Below, piece by piece: positions 25,866 through 33,586 of a stretch of DNA of 64,000 bases (positions within the stretch are counted from its first letter, which is position 1; every line of letters starts with the position of its first letter). This DNA comes from JANLYC01 sp963815445 (GTDB lineage: Bacteria > Actinomycetota > Actinomycetes > Propionibacteriales > Nocardioidaceae). Under the pieces are notes generated by a model. It saw only the letters and a list, made by a program, of their open reading frames with translations, ran no database searches and had not been told where the DNA came from. The stretch covers positions 372,001 to 436,000 of the forward strand of contig CAWFGV010000005.1 of assembly GCA_963815445.1 (NCBI GenBank). The letters are read 5' to 3'. Both the position numbers and the translations under genes were made by a program.

Positions 25866-27396
25866 AGGTGGCGCAACCGCGCCCCATGCCTCGATCGACG
25901 TGCTGGGCGACCTCGCCCCTGAACAGGTCCGGCTGCGGTTCGCGCCCTCGCCGACCGGTTCGCTGCACGTCGGCAACGTGCGCAGCGCACTGTTCAACTG
26001 GGTGTTCGCTCGCCACTTCGGCGGTCGGCTCGTGCTGCGCATCGAGGACACCGACGAGGCCCGCAACACCGAGGCCGGCGTCGCGTCGGTCGTGGACTCA
26101 CTGCGGTGGCTCGGGATCGACTGGGACGAAGGTCCGGAGGTCGGCGGTGACCACGGCCCCTACCAGCAGTCCGATCGGCTGGGCACGTATGCCGAGGTCG
26201 CAGCCAAGCTGCGCGCAGCAGGCAAGGCCTACGACTGCTACTGCTCCCAGGAGGAGCTCGAGGAACGTCGCGAGCTCGCCCGCAAGGAAGGCCGCACCGC
26301 GGGGTATGACGGACACTGCCGCGAGCTGACCGCCGACGACGTGGCGGCGTACGAGCACGAGGGCCGGAGGCCGGTGCTTCGGTTCCGCATGCCCGGCACC
26401 GAGATCAGGTTTGTCGACCTGGTCCGGGACGAGATCGTGTTCCGGCCGGAGCACGTGCCCGACTACGTCCTGGTCCGGGCCAACGGCCATCCGCTCTACA
26501 CGCTCGTGAACCCCGTCGATGATGCCTTGATGGAGATCACCCACGTGCTGCGTGGCGAGGACCTCCTGTCGTCGACGCCACGCCAGATCGCCCTGTACGA
26601 CGCCATGCAGGACATCGGGATCGGCCGAGGTGCCCCGCGCTTCGGCCACCTGCCCATGGTCATGGGCGAGGGGAACAAGCGGCTGTCCAAGCGTGACAAG
26701 GGCTCGGGTCTCTCGGAGTACATCGAGCGCGGCTTCCTCCCTGAGGGCGTCCTCAACTACCTGGCGCTGCTCGGCTGGGGCATCTCCGATGACCGGGACG
26801 TCTTCACGATGGCGGAGATGATCGAGGCGTTCGACATCCGTCGGGTCAACCCGAACGCTGCTCGCTTCGACATGAAGAAGTGTGAGGCGATCAACGCGTC
26901 CCATCTGCGCGCCCTCTCGGTCGACGACCTCGCCGGTCGGGTCGTCCCGTACCTGCAGGCAGCCCAGCTGCTGGGCGACGAGCTGACTCCGGGCGAGCGC
27001 GAGCTGCTGACCGCGGCGGCGCCGCTCATCCATGAACGGATGACGACGTTGAGCGAGGCCGTCGAGATGATCGGCTTCCTCTTCGTGGCTGACGAGGCCT
27101 TCACGATCGACCCCGATGATGCGGCCAAGCTTCTCGACGCCGCTGGGAGTGAGGTCGTCCAGGCGTCGTACGACGCTCTGCAGGTGCTGGACACCTGGGA
27201 CACGCCCTCCATCGAGGCGTGCCTGCGTCAGAAGCTGATCGACGACCTCGGACTCAAGCCTCGCAACGCGTTCGGCCCGGTCCGGGTTGCCGTCACAGGG
27301 CGCCGGATCTCGCCGCCCTTGTTCGAGTCCTTGGACCTCCTCGGTCGCGACCGCTCGCTCGCGCGGTTGGCAGCGGTGACCCCAGCAACCGCCTGA
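25858..27396 (+). CDS. gltX: Glutamyl-tRNA synthetase
   Basis: 512 residues from GTG 25858. It charges tRNA-Glu with glutamate (class I synthetase, cytosol). The HIGH-type motif is in RFAPSPTGSLHVGN (about residue 25-38) and the KMSKS equivalent is KRLSKRD (about 282-288). LRIEDTDEAR and VDDALMEITHVLRGEDLL are family segments, and the C-terminal anticodon-binding domain is present. In many actinobacteria it also charges tRNA-Gln, later amidated; both cognate tRNA genes lie 2.1 kb downstream. Confidence 0.97.
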   Translation: MTEGGATAPHASIDVLGDLAPEQVRLRFAPSPTGSLHVGNVRSALFNWVFARHFGGRLVLRIEDTDEARNTEAGVASVVDSLRWLGIDWDEGPEVGGDHGPYQQSDRLGTYAEVAAKLRAAGKAYDCYCSQEELEERRELARKEGRTAGYDGHCRELTADDVAAYEHEGRRPVLRFRMPGTEIRFVDLVRDEIVFRPEHVPDYVLVRANGHPLYTLVNPVDDALMEITHVLRGEDLLSSTPRQIALYDAMQDIGIGRGAPRFGHLPMVMGEGNKRLSKRDKGSGLSEYIERGFLPEGVLNYLALLGWGISDDRDVFTMAEMIEAFDIRRVNPNAARFDMKKCEAINASHLRALSVDDLAGRVVPYLQAAQLLGDELTPGERELLTAAAPLIHERMTTLSEAVEMIGFLFVADEAFTIDPDDAAKLLDAAGSEVVQASYDALQVLDTWDTPSIEACLRQKLIDDLGLKPRNAFGPVRVAVTGRRISPPLFESLDLLGRDRSLARLAAVTPATA

Positions 27397-27408
27397 TGCG
27401 CCTGGCCG

Positions 27409-28407
27409 ATGTCTGAGCCGCCGACCGCGTCGCAGTGGAGCCGACCCACGCCTGTCGGACCGCCGGTGCCATGGCTCCCTCCGCCGCCCGGATACCCGCC
27501 CCCTCCGCCCCCGCCACCCGTCCCATGGCCGACCGGGAAACAGCCGGCCTCGCCGAGCCAGGTGAAGTACCACCGGCAAGTGCAACGAGAGCGCGGGGCA
27601 TGGTGGCGGTTGGCGGTCACGGTCCTCAGCGCCGCCGTCGGGCTGCTGGCCGGCACGATCGTCGCGGTCGTCGTGGTCTTCCTCGCCGCGCGGGCTCTCG
27701 GCTTCTCGGACTTCACGTTCGACATCAACAACGGGATCGACGCCGGCGAGATGTTCGCGACGAACCTCGGCCTCGCCCTGCTCATCCCTGTCGCCTGGCT
27801 GCTCTACTGGCTGATCTACCGAGGCTCGCCGCGAAGGCTCGCCTCGACCCGGCCGGGCTTGCGCGTCCCGTGGCTGCTGCGCTGCAGCTGGATGGCGGCC
27901 GTCGTGTGGTCGCTCTTCCTGGTGCTCGGCACGGTCGCGGCATACTCCGAACGGAAGAATCCCGTCGACAGCGCGGTCATCTGGTTCCTCGTCGTCGTGC
28001 TGCTCACGACACCGCTGCAGGCAGCAGGCGAGGAGTACGTGTTCCGCGGCCTGGTCCTCCAGGCGCTCGGTGCGGCCCGGATCCCGACCTGGGCGTGTTG
28101 TCTGATCTCGGGGGCGATCTTCGCGACCGCCCACCTGCAGTTCGCGTTGCCGCTGTTTGCCGACCGGTTCGTCCTTGGTGTCGTCCTGGCCTGGGTGGCG
28201 ATCAAGACGGGCGGCCTCGAGGCCGGGATTGCCATTCATGCAGTGAAGAACCTGGCGGCGCTGATCCCGGCGGCACTGATCGAGCAAGTGTCGGATGCCT
28301 TGGACCCGACCGGCGTGACGTGGCTGCCGTTCGGTGTGGACATCGTTCTGCTGGCGATCCTCGTCCCGTGGCTGCTGGCGGCGTACCGGCGACGACACAC
28401 TGGATAA
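27409..28407 (+). CDS. CPBP-family intramembrane metalloprotease-like protein
   Basis: 332 residues. A Pro-rich cytosolic N-terminus (about 1-50) precedes about eight membrane helices. The CPBP/Abi glutamate motif QAAGEEYVFRG (about 200-210) is intact, as are downstream SGAIFATAHLQ and the AIHAVKNLAALI segment with its His. Such proteins are Rce1-like proteases with roles in signal or bacteriocin immunity; the substrate is unknown. It starts 12 bp after gltX and is likely co-transcribed. Confidence 0.88.
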   Translation: MSEPPTASQWSRPTPVGPPVPWLPPPPGYPPPPPPPPVPWPTGKQPASPSQVKYHRQVQRERGAWWRLAVTVLSAAVGLLAGTIVAVVVVFLAARALGFSDFTFDINNGIDAGEMFATNLGLALLIPVAWLLYWLIYRGSPRRLASTRPGLRVPWLLRCSWMAAVVWSLFLVLGTVAAYSERKNPVDSAVIWFLVVVLLTTPLQAAGEEYVFRGLVLQALGAARIPTWACCLISGAIFATAHLQFALPLFADRFVLGVVLAWVAIKTGGLEAGIAIHAVKNLAALIPAALIEQVSDALDPTGVTWLPFGVDIVLLAILVPWLLAAYRRRHTG

Positions 28408-28458
28408 CATTTCGGACTCTCCCGAAACCGATCTCCTCTTGGCGGCATCTGACAGGGC

Positions 28459-29368
28459 ATGAGCACGATCACTTCCGCCCCTGACACCCGCCCGACCGTG
28501 CACCACGACGCGCGTCCTGACACCGACCGGCTCGCCATGCTGGCCAACCGGCGGCAGCGTCGCTCCGAACGGCACCCGGCGCTCTACCCGATCGCGGTGC
28601 GCTACCACCGGGCTCGTCGTCGGGTCCAGTGGTGGATCGAACCGGACGCCGTGGGCCAGGAGCGTAGAACTCACCCCGCTTCCGCTGCGGGTCAGTCGGC
28701 ACAACTCGCTGCTGATGCGCCAGCTCGACGAGTCCGAGATGTACCTGCAACGCAACAAGATCACCAACCTCGAGCTTGCGGCCGCTTGTGTCGACGGTCT
28801 GCTCATCAAGCCCGGTGAGACGTTCTCGTTCAACCACGCGGTCGGGAACTGCACCCGGCGGCGTGGATTCGTCGAGGGTATGAGGCTGTCGAACGGCGAA
28901 GCACGGCCAGGCGTCGGCGGCGGCATCTGTCAGCTTGCGAACCTCATCCACTGGATGGTGCTGCACTCAGGCCTGACCGTGACCGAGCGTTCGGAGCACT
29001 CCTTCGACCCGTTCCCGGACAACGGTCGCGTCCTCCCGTGGGGGAGTGGCTGCAGCATCGTCTACAACTACGTCGACTTGTGCGTCCGCAACGACACCGA
29101 CGCGACTTTCCAGTTGCGCGTCCAGGTCGGTGAGCGCTACCTCGAGGGAGAGCTGCGTACCGACCGTGAGTCGCCGCACACCTACCGCGTCTACGCGGCG
29201 CAGGAGGGTTTCTACCGGCTGAACGACCAGTACTTCCGCGCCAACCAGCTCTGGCGCAGCGTGATCGACCGGCGCAGCGGCAATCGCGTGCGAGAGGAAC
29301 TGCTGCGGGACAACTGCGCGCTCGTCAAGTACGTTCCGACCGGCGTGGACGTCACCGACGTGGTCTGA
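28459..29368 (+). pseudogene. VanW-family protein gene with one frameshift
   Basis: Starting at ATG 28459, the frame encodes ALYPIAVRYHRARRRVQWWI, after which the family-like sequence continues one frame over (RTPWARSVELTPLPLRVSR, then ESEMYLQRNKITNLELA, GETFSFNHAVG, GVGGGICQLANLIHW, SFDPFPDNGRVLPWGSGC). Removing one A at 28640-28641 gives IDRTPWARS and restores one protein of about 302 residues. The VanW core is otherwise complete. VanW is a cell-wall-associated family of unknown reaction. Either a recent pseudogene or a base-call error. Confidence 0.82.
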
Positions 29369-29467
29369 CCCGTTTGCTGCCCTCGTTTTGGAGCAGACCC
29401 GAGTGCTCCGGTATCGTCTCCCCTCGGCAATCGCATCGATCGTAGGTGCGCTGTCGCGCACCAACCA

Positions 29468-29539
29468 TGGGGTATGGGGTAATTGGCAGCCCGGCTGGTT
29501 CTGGTCCAGTTAGTCTAGGTTCGAGTCCTAGTACCCCAG
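29468..29539 (+). tRNA. tRNA-Gln (anticodon CTG)
   Basis: A 72-nt cloverleaf. Acceptor arms are TGGGGTA / TACCCCA with discriminator G, the anticodon stem is GCTGG/CCAGT around loop TTCTGGT giving CTG, and the T-arm is CTAGG-TTCGAGT-CCTAG. The 3' CCA is not encoded. TATCGT at about 29412-29417 may be its -10 box. Confidence 0.95.
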
Positions 29540-29584
29540 CGATGAGATGACTGGAGTGATCCTCTAGGCTCTCGTCCGCTCGAT

Positions 29585-29657
29585 GGCCCCGTTGTGTAGT
29601 GGCCTAGCACGCCGCCCTCTCAAGGCGGTAGCGCGGGTTCGAATCCCGTCGGGGCTA
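29585..29657 (+). tRNA. tRNA-Glu (anticodon CTC)
   Basis: A 73-nt cloverleaf. Acceptor arms are GGCCCCG / CGGGGCT, the anticodon stem is CCGCC/GGCGG with loop CTCTCAA (anticodon CTC), and the T-loop is TTCGAAT. CCA follows directly (29658-29660). Its 3' half is repeated 97 bp downstream. Confidence 0.96.
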
Positions 29658-29811
29658 CCATCGAAGAAGCGCTCTTCCGTGGGTGGGGAAGGCGTGACAT
29701 GCACGCCGCGCTGCGCTGACGGCGGTAGCGCGGGTTCGAATCCCGTCGGGGCTACCATCGAAGAAGCGCTCTTCCGTGGGTGGGGAAGGCGTGACATGCA
29801 CGCCGCGCTGC
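29624..29811 (+). repeat. Tandem duplication of the tRNA-Glu 3' half plus flank
   Basis: Two direct copies of 91 bp (29624-29714 and 29721-29811) are offset by 97 bp. Each contains the tRNA-Glu 3' half from the anticodon-stem 3' arm through CCA, then a flank with two small hairpins (GAAGA-AGCGC-TCTTC and GGCGTG-ACATG-CACGCC). A third remnant, GCGGTAGCG, follows at 29815-29823. The second copy lacks the 5' half and cannot make a tRNA. Confidence 0.9.
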
Positions 29812-29900
29812 AACGCGGTAGCGAACCAGGTCGCTGCGCAGCGTGCCGGTGCCGAGCGAGGCTTTGGTGTCGTCGGCGACGACGCCCCTCCGCGCGGGCA

Positions 29901-29906
29901 TAGTCT
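29901..29906 (+). promoter_or_regulatory. -10 box for a leaderless membrane-protein transcript
   Basis: TAGTCT is followed by six bases and ATG 29913, with no ribosome site between them. Confidence 0.45.
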
Positions 29907-29912
29907 CGACTC

Positions 29913-30668
29913 ATGGTCGCTCCTAGTGTGGCGCAGGGCCGAACCGGCCAGGTTGAGCCCTCGTACCGGGACGAGCTCATCGAGCTCGTCCGGATCATCG
30001 TGACGGCCGGAATCCCTGTGGGCGTGGTCGTCGCGGGGCTCGGCAGCCGGCTGGCGATGTTCGTCCTCCGGTTGACCTCCCCCGACAGCGTGCGAGGGGT
30101 CACCAGCGATGATGGGTTCACGATCGGTCAGGTCACGGTCGCAGGCACCTACAACTTGTTCGTCATCGGTGCCGCGGTCGGGGTCATCGGCGCCGCCGCC
30201 TACCTCGCGGTCGCACCCTGGCTGGTCGGGCCGCTCTGGTTTCGACGCACCACGGTAGGCATCACAGCGGGCGTGATCGTCGGCTCGCTGCTCGTTCATG
30301 CCGACGGAGTCGACTTCGTGCTGCTCGAGCCGCGGTGGCTGGCCGTGGCGCTCTTCGTGGGGCTGCCGGTGATCATGGGCGTCGCGCTGGCGGTCGCAGT
30401 CGACCGAGCCGAACGGCCGGATTCCTGGGCGGCACAAGGAGCACGCCGCCTGGTCGTGCCCGTGGCGCTGACCGTCCTCGTCCTGCCGAGCGTCCCCGTC
30501 ACACTCGCCGTCATTCTGGTCGTCGCCGCGCTGCTCCCGGCTCGGCGCGCGTTCCAACGACCCATCCAGGAATCGGCCATCGGCACCTGGGTGGTACGTG
30601 CCGTGTTCCTCACACTCCCGGTTGGCGGGTCGATCGCGTTGGGCCAGGATCTCGCGGCGCTCTACTGA
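29913..30668 (+). CDS. Polytopic membrane protein, unknown function
   Basis: 251 residues with about six hydrophobic helices (near 28-52, 84-105, 110-130, 140-160, 178-202 and 228-245). A soluble N-terminus ends in ELIELVRIIVTAG, and a conserved-looking loop with RLTSPDSVRGVTSDDGFTIG connects helices 1 and 2. I recognise the general pattern from actinobacterial hypothetical proteins but no function. It is separated from the repair genes by 62 bp. Confidence 0.75.
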   Translation: MVAPSVAQGRTGQVEPSYRDELIELVRIIVTAGIPVGVVVAGLGSRLAMFVLRLTSPDSVRGVTSDDGFTIGQVTVAGTYNLFVIGAAVGVIGAAAYLAVAPWLVGPLWFRRTTVGITAGVIVGSLLVHADGVDFVLLEPRWLAVALFVGLPVIMGVALAVAVDRAERPDSWAAQGARRLVVPVALTVLVLPSVPVTLAVILVVAALLPARRAFQRPIQESAIGTWVVRAVFLTLPVGGSIALGQDLAALY

Positions 30669-30730
30669 CGGCCGGTGGCGATGTCCGAAACCCGCGAGGT
30701 TTTGTCGGAGGGTTGCTGTTTGATGGAGCC

Positions 30731-32296
30731 ATGACACCGCGATCGCAGGCACGACCGAGCCAGGACCCCCCGTCCGCCGGCACGCTCGTCGACGACACCG
30801 AGCGTTGCTACCGCGTCGTCCAAGGGCGGGACCGGCGGTTCGACGGCGTCTTCTACACCGGGGTCCGCACCACCGGCATCTATTGCCGGCCGTCCTGCCC
30901 AGCGATCACGCCGCAGCGCAAGAACGTCGTCTTCTTCGTCACCGCTGCCGCGGCTCAGGGGGCCGGCTTCCGCGCCTGCCGACGCTGCCGCCCCGACCTG
31001 ACGCCAGGTTCACCGGAGTGGGACGTGAAGGCCGATGTCGCCGGGCGAGCCATGCGCATGATTGCTGACGGCGTCGTCGAGCGTGACGGCGTCGAGGGCC
31101 TGGCGCATCGCGCCGGTTACACCTCACGCCACCTCAGCCGCGTGCTGAGTGAACAGCTCGGCGCGAGCCCCCTCTCGCTCGCTCGAGCCCAGCGTGCCCA
31201 TACCGCACGCATCCTCATCGAAACCACCGACATGGGATTCGCTGATGTGGCGTTCGCGGCCGGCTTCGCCAGCGTCCGGCAGTTCAACGCGACGATCGCC
31301 GAGGTGTACGCCGCGACTCCAACGCGCCTGCGCGCGGCGCGACGACGACAACACAGCCAAGGTTCCACCGCACACGGGCGGGTGACGGTGTCGCTGGCGG
31401 TGCGAGCACCGTTCGACGCGGCCGGCCTCATCGGGTTTCTCGGTGCGCGCGCGGTCCCGGGCATCGAGGCGGTGCGCGGCAACGGTCCGGCCGGCTCCTA
31501 CATGCGCACGCTGCGGCTGCCGCACGGTCACGGCTCCGTAACCCTGACTCCGGCGCCGGAGTCAGTGACCTGCGAGCTCGCCCTGCGCGATCTGCGCGAC
31601 CTGGCTGCGGCGGTCGAGCGCTGTCGGCGGTTGCTGGACCTGGACGCCGATCCCGTCGCCATCGACGAGCACCTGATGATGGACGAGGCACTGCGGCCAT
31701 GGGTGCAGAAGACCCCTGGCGTGCGGGTGCCTGGGCACGTGGACGGCTTCGAGGTTGCGGTGCGTGCAGTCATCGGACAACAGATCTCGGTGGCAGGCGC
31801 GCGCACGATCGCTGGGCAGGTCACCGCGTCGTACGGCAGCCCGCTCGAGGGCTCCGAAACCCCAGCGCCGTTGACGCACGTCTTCCCCGACGCCGAGGCG
31901 CTCGCGGTCGCTGACCCTGACGCACTGCCCATGCCACGGTCCCGGGGACGCGCTCTCGTCAGCCTCGCCCGGGCGGTCGCCGACGGCGAGGTCGTGCTCG
32001 ACCGCAGTGCCGACCGACGTGACGTGCGAGCCGCCCTCGTCGCTCTCCCAGGTGTCGGCCCGTGGACGGCCGACTACATCTGCATGCGGGCTCTCGGGGA
32101 CCCTGACGTGTTCCTGACGACTGACCTGGGCGCTCGGCACGGCCTCGAACAGGTTGGCATCGACCCCGAAGACGCGGCGGCACGGATCGAGTCGTGGCGA
32201 CCTTGGCGTTCGTACGCCCTCATGCATGTGTGGTCGGCGCTGTCCGGCGCCGCCGCACCAGACCAGTCAACGCTGACAACCGAAACGAGGTGCTGA
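30731..32296 (+). CDS. alkA: Ada metal-binding / AraC / AlkA DNA-3-methyladenine glycosylase fusion
   Basis: 521 residues from ATG 30731. Domains in order: Ada zinc module (about 25-95) with YCRPSCP and FRACRRCRPD supplying the four Cys, one of which accepts methyl groups from phosphotriesters; AraC-type helix-turn-helix (about 100-190; VEGLAHRAGYTSRHLSRVL, FADVAFAAGFASVRQFN); AlkA N-domain; and HhH glycosylase (about 330-510) with LPGVGPWTADYICMRALG followed by the catalytic Asp in FLTTD. It senses methylated DNA, activates transcription and excises alkylated bases. ogt follows after 1 bp, giving a compact adaptive-response operon. Confidence 0.95.
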   Translation: MTPRSQARPSQDPPSAGTLVDDTERCYRVVQGRDRRFDGVFYTGVRTTGIYCRPSCPAITPQRKNVVFFVTAAAAQGAGFRACRRCRPDLTPGSPEWDVKADVAGRAMRMIADGVVERDGVEGLAHRAGYTSRHLSRVLSEQLGASPLSLARAQRAHTARILIETTDMGFADVAFAAGFASVRQFNATIAEVYAATPTRLRAARRRQHSQGSTAHGRVTVSLAVRAPFDAAGLIGFLGARAVPGIEAVRGNGPAGSYMRTLRLPHGHGSVTLTPAPESVTCELALRDLRDLAAAVERCRRLLDLDADPVAIDEHLMMDEALRPWVQKTPGVRVPGHVDGFEVAVRAVIGQQISVAGARTIAGQVTASYGSPLEGSETPAPLTHVFPDAEALAVADPDALPMPRSRGRALVSLARAVADGEVVLDRSADRRDVRAALVALPGVGPWTADYICMRALGDPDVFLTTDLGARHGLEQVGIDPEDAAARIESWRPWRSYALMHVWSALSGAAAPDQSTLTTETRC

Positions 32297-32297
32297 A

Positions 32298-32792
32298 ATG
32301 ACGGACACGATGGTGATGACCTCACCGGTGGGTCCCCTTGAGCTGCGGGCCGACGCAGGCGCAGTGACGATGATTCACTTCCATGACGACCTGCCTGAAA
32401 CCCGCGGCGACAACGGTGAGTCCCAACCTGTGCTCGTCGAGGCACGCCGCCAGCTTGAGGAGTACTTCGCCGGGCAGCGACATGAGTTCGACCTGCCGCT
32501 CGCCGGGTCGGGCACCGAATTCCAGCAACGGGTCTGGGCGCAGTTGCGCGAGATCCCGTTCGGCCAGACCGCGTCGTACGGCGATGTCGCCCGGCGGCTC
32601 GGGATGCCACCCGGTGCTTCACGGGCCGTGGGTCTCGCCAACGGCGCGAACCCGATCGCCATCGTGGTCCCGTGTCATCGGGTCATCGGCGCTGACGGCT
32701 CGTTGACCGGGTATGCCGGTGGGATGGAGCGCAAGCGCTACCTGCTGAGCCTCGAGTCGTCGATGGCCGCCCAGGGCAGCCTCTTCACCTAG
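32298..32792 (+). CDS. ogt: Methylated-DNA-[protein]-cysteine S-methyltransferase
   Basis: 164 residues. It removes methyl groups from O6-methylguanine by suicide transfer to Cys126 in VVPCHRVIG. The HTH segment FGQTASYGDVARRLG and the arginine-finger region ASRAVGLANGANP are intact. Directly behind the Ada-AlkA fusion, so both are induced together by alkylation damage (inferred from the operon and known Ada biology). Confidence 0.96.
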   Translation: MTDTMVMTSPVGPLELRADAGAVTMIHFHDDLPETRGDNGESQPVLVEARRQLEEYFAGQRHEFDLPLAGSGTEFQQRVWAQLREIPFGQTASYGDVARRLGMPPGASRAVGLANGANPIAIVVPCHRVIGADGSLTGYAGGMERKRYLLSLESSMAAQGSLFT

Positions 32793-32808
32793 GACGACGC
32801 CGGCCGCA

Positions 32809-33537
32809 TCACTCGCCGTGGCGACGCAGCGACTCGCTGAGCCGCTCGGCTGCGGCGAGCACGGCCGGCGCATGCATGCGACCGGGCTGGCGTGTCATCC
32901 GCTCCAGCGGACCCGACACGGACACCGCCGCGATGACCTTCCCCGAGGGTGACCGCACTCCGGCCGACACCGACGCCACCCCGGCCTCGCGTTCACCGAC
33001 GCTCTGGGCCCACCCGCGCCGTCGGATGCTCGACAGCGCCGCGGCGTTGAAGGCAGCTCCGTGCAGCCCTCGGTGGAGCCGGTCCGGGTCCTCCCAGGCC
33101 AGCAAGATCTGCGCCGCGGAGCCTGCCAGCATCGAGAGCTGGCTGCCGACCGGGATCGAGTCGCGCAGCCCGGCCGGCCGCTCGGCAGCGGCCACACAGA
33201 CGCGGTGGTCTCCTTGACGGCGGAAGAGCTGGGCCGATTCGCCGGTGATGTCGCGCAGCCGAGCCAGCACCGGCCCGGCGGCGGCGAGCAGCCGGTCCTC
33301 GCCGGCGGCGGAGGACAGCTCGCCCAGCCGCGGGCCGAGCATGAAGCGACCTTGCATGTCGCGGGCGACGAGTCGGTGATGCTCCAGGGCCACGGCCAGC
33401 CGGTGTGCCGTGGGACGAGCCAGTCCCGTCGCCGCGACCAGCCCGGCAAGCGTCGCCGGCCCTGACTCCAGCGCCGACAGCACGAGCGCGGCTTTGTCAA
33501 GTACGCCGACTCCGCTAGAGTTGTCAGATCTGTCCAT
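32809..33537 (-). CDS. ndgR: IclR-family regulator, NdgR type
   Basis: 242 residues. The N-terminal winged helix reads VLDKAALVLSALESGPATLAGLVAATGLARPTAHRLAVAL and the IclR effector domain covers about 80-240 (SVPVGSQLSMLAGSAAQILLAW-like). It is divergent from leuC with 49 bp between starts, the arrangement of NdgR/AreB in Streptomyces, where the protein controls leuCD and other amino-acid genes. The shared gap with TCGTCTCAGATGATGA must hold both promoters and the operator. The symbol is inferred from synteny. Confidence 0.88.
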   Translation of the reverse strand: MDRSDNSSGVGVLDKAALVLSALESGPATLAGLVAATGLARPTAHRLAVALEHHRLVARDMQGRFMLGPRLGELSSAAGEDRLLAAAGPVLARLRDITGESAQLFRRQGDHRVCVAAAERPAGLRDSIPVGSQLSMLAGSAAQILLAWEDPDRLHRGLHGAAFNAAALSSIRRRGWAQSVGEREAGVASVSAGVRSPSGKVIAAVSVSGPLERMTRQPGRMHAPAVLAAAERLSESLRRHGE

Positions 33538-33586
33538 GCCTCGATACTGTCGTCTCAGATGATGAAACGCAAATCAGGAGCCGGAA

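Noticed and set aside
26098..28926. A 942-codon minus-strand open frame across gltX and the CPBP gene
   Set aside because: Antisense shadow caused by GC-rich third positions; both plus-strand genes have full family motifs.
29721..29757. A second tRNA-Glu gene
   Set aside because: Only the 3' half is present; there is no D-arm, 5' acceptor strand or anticodon loop.
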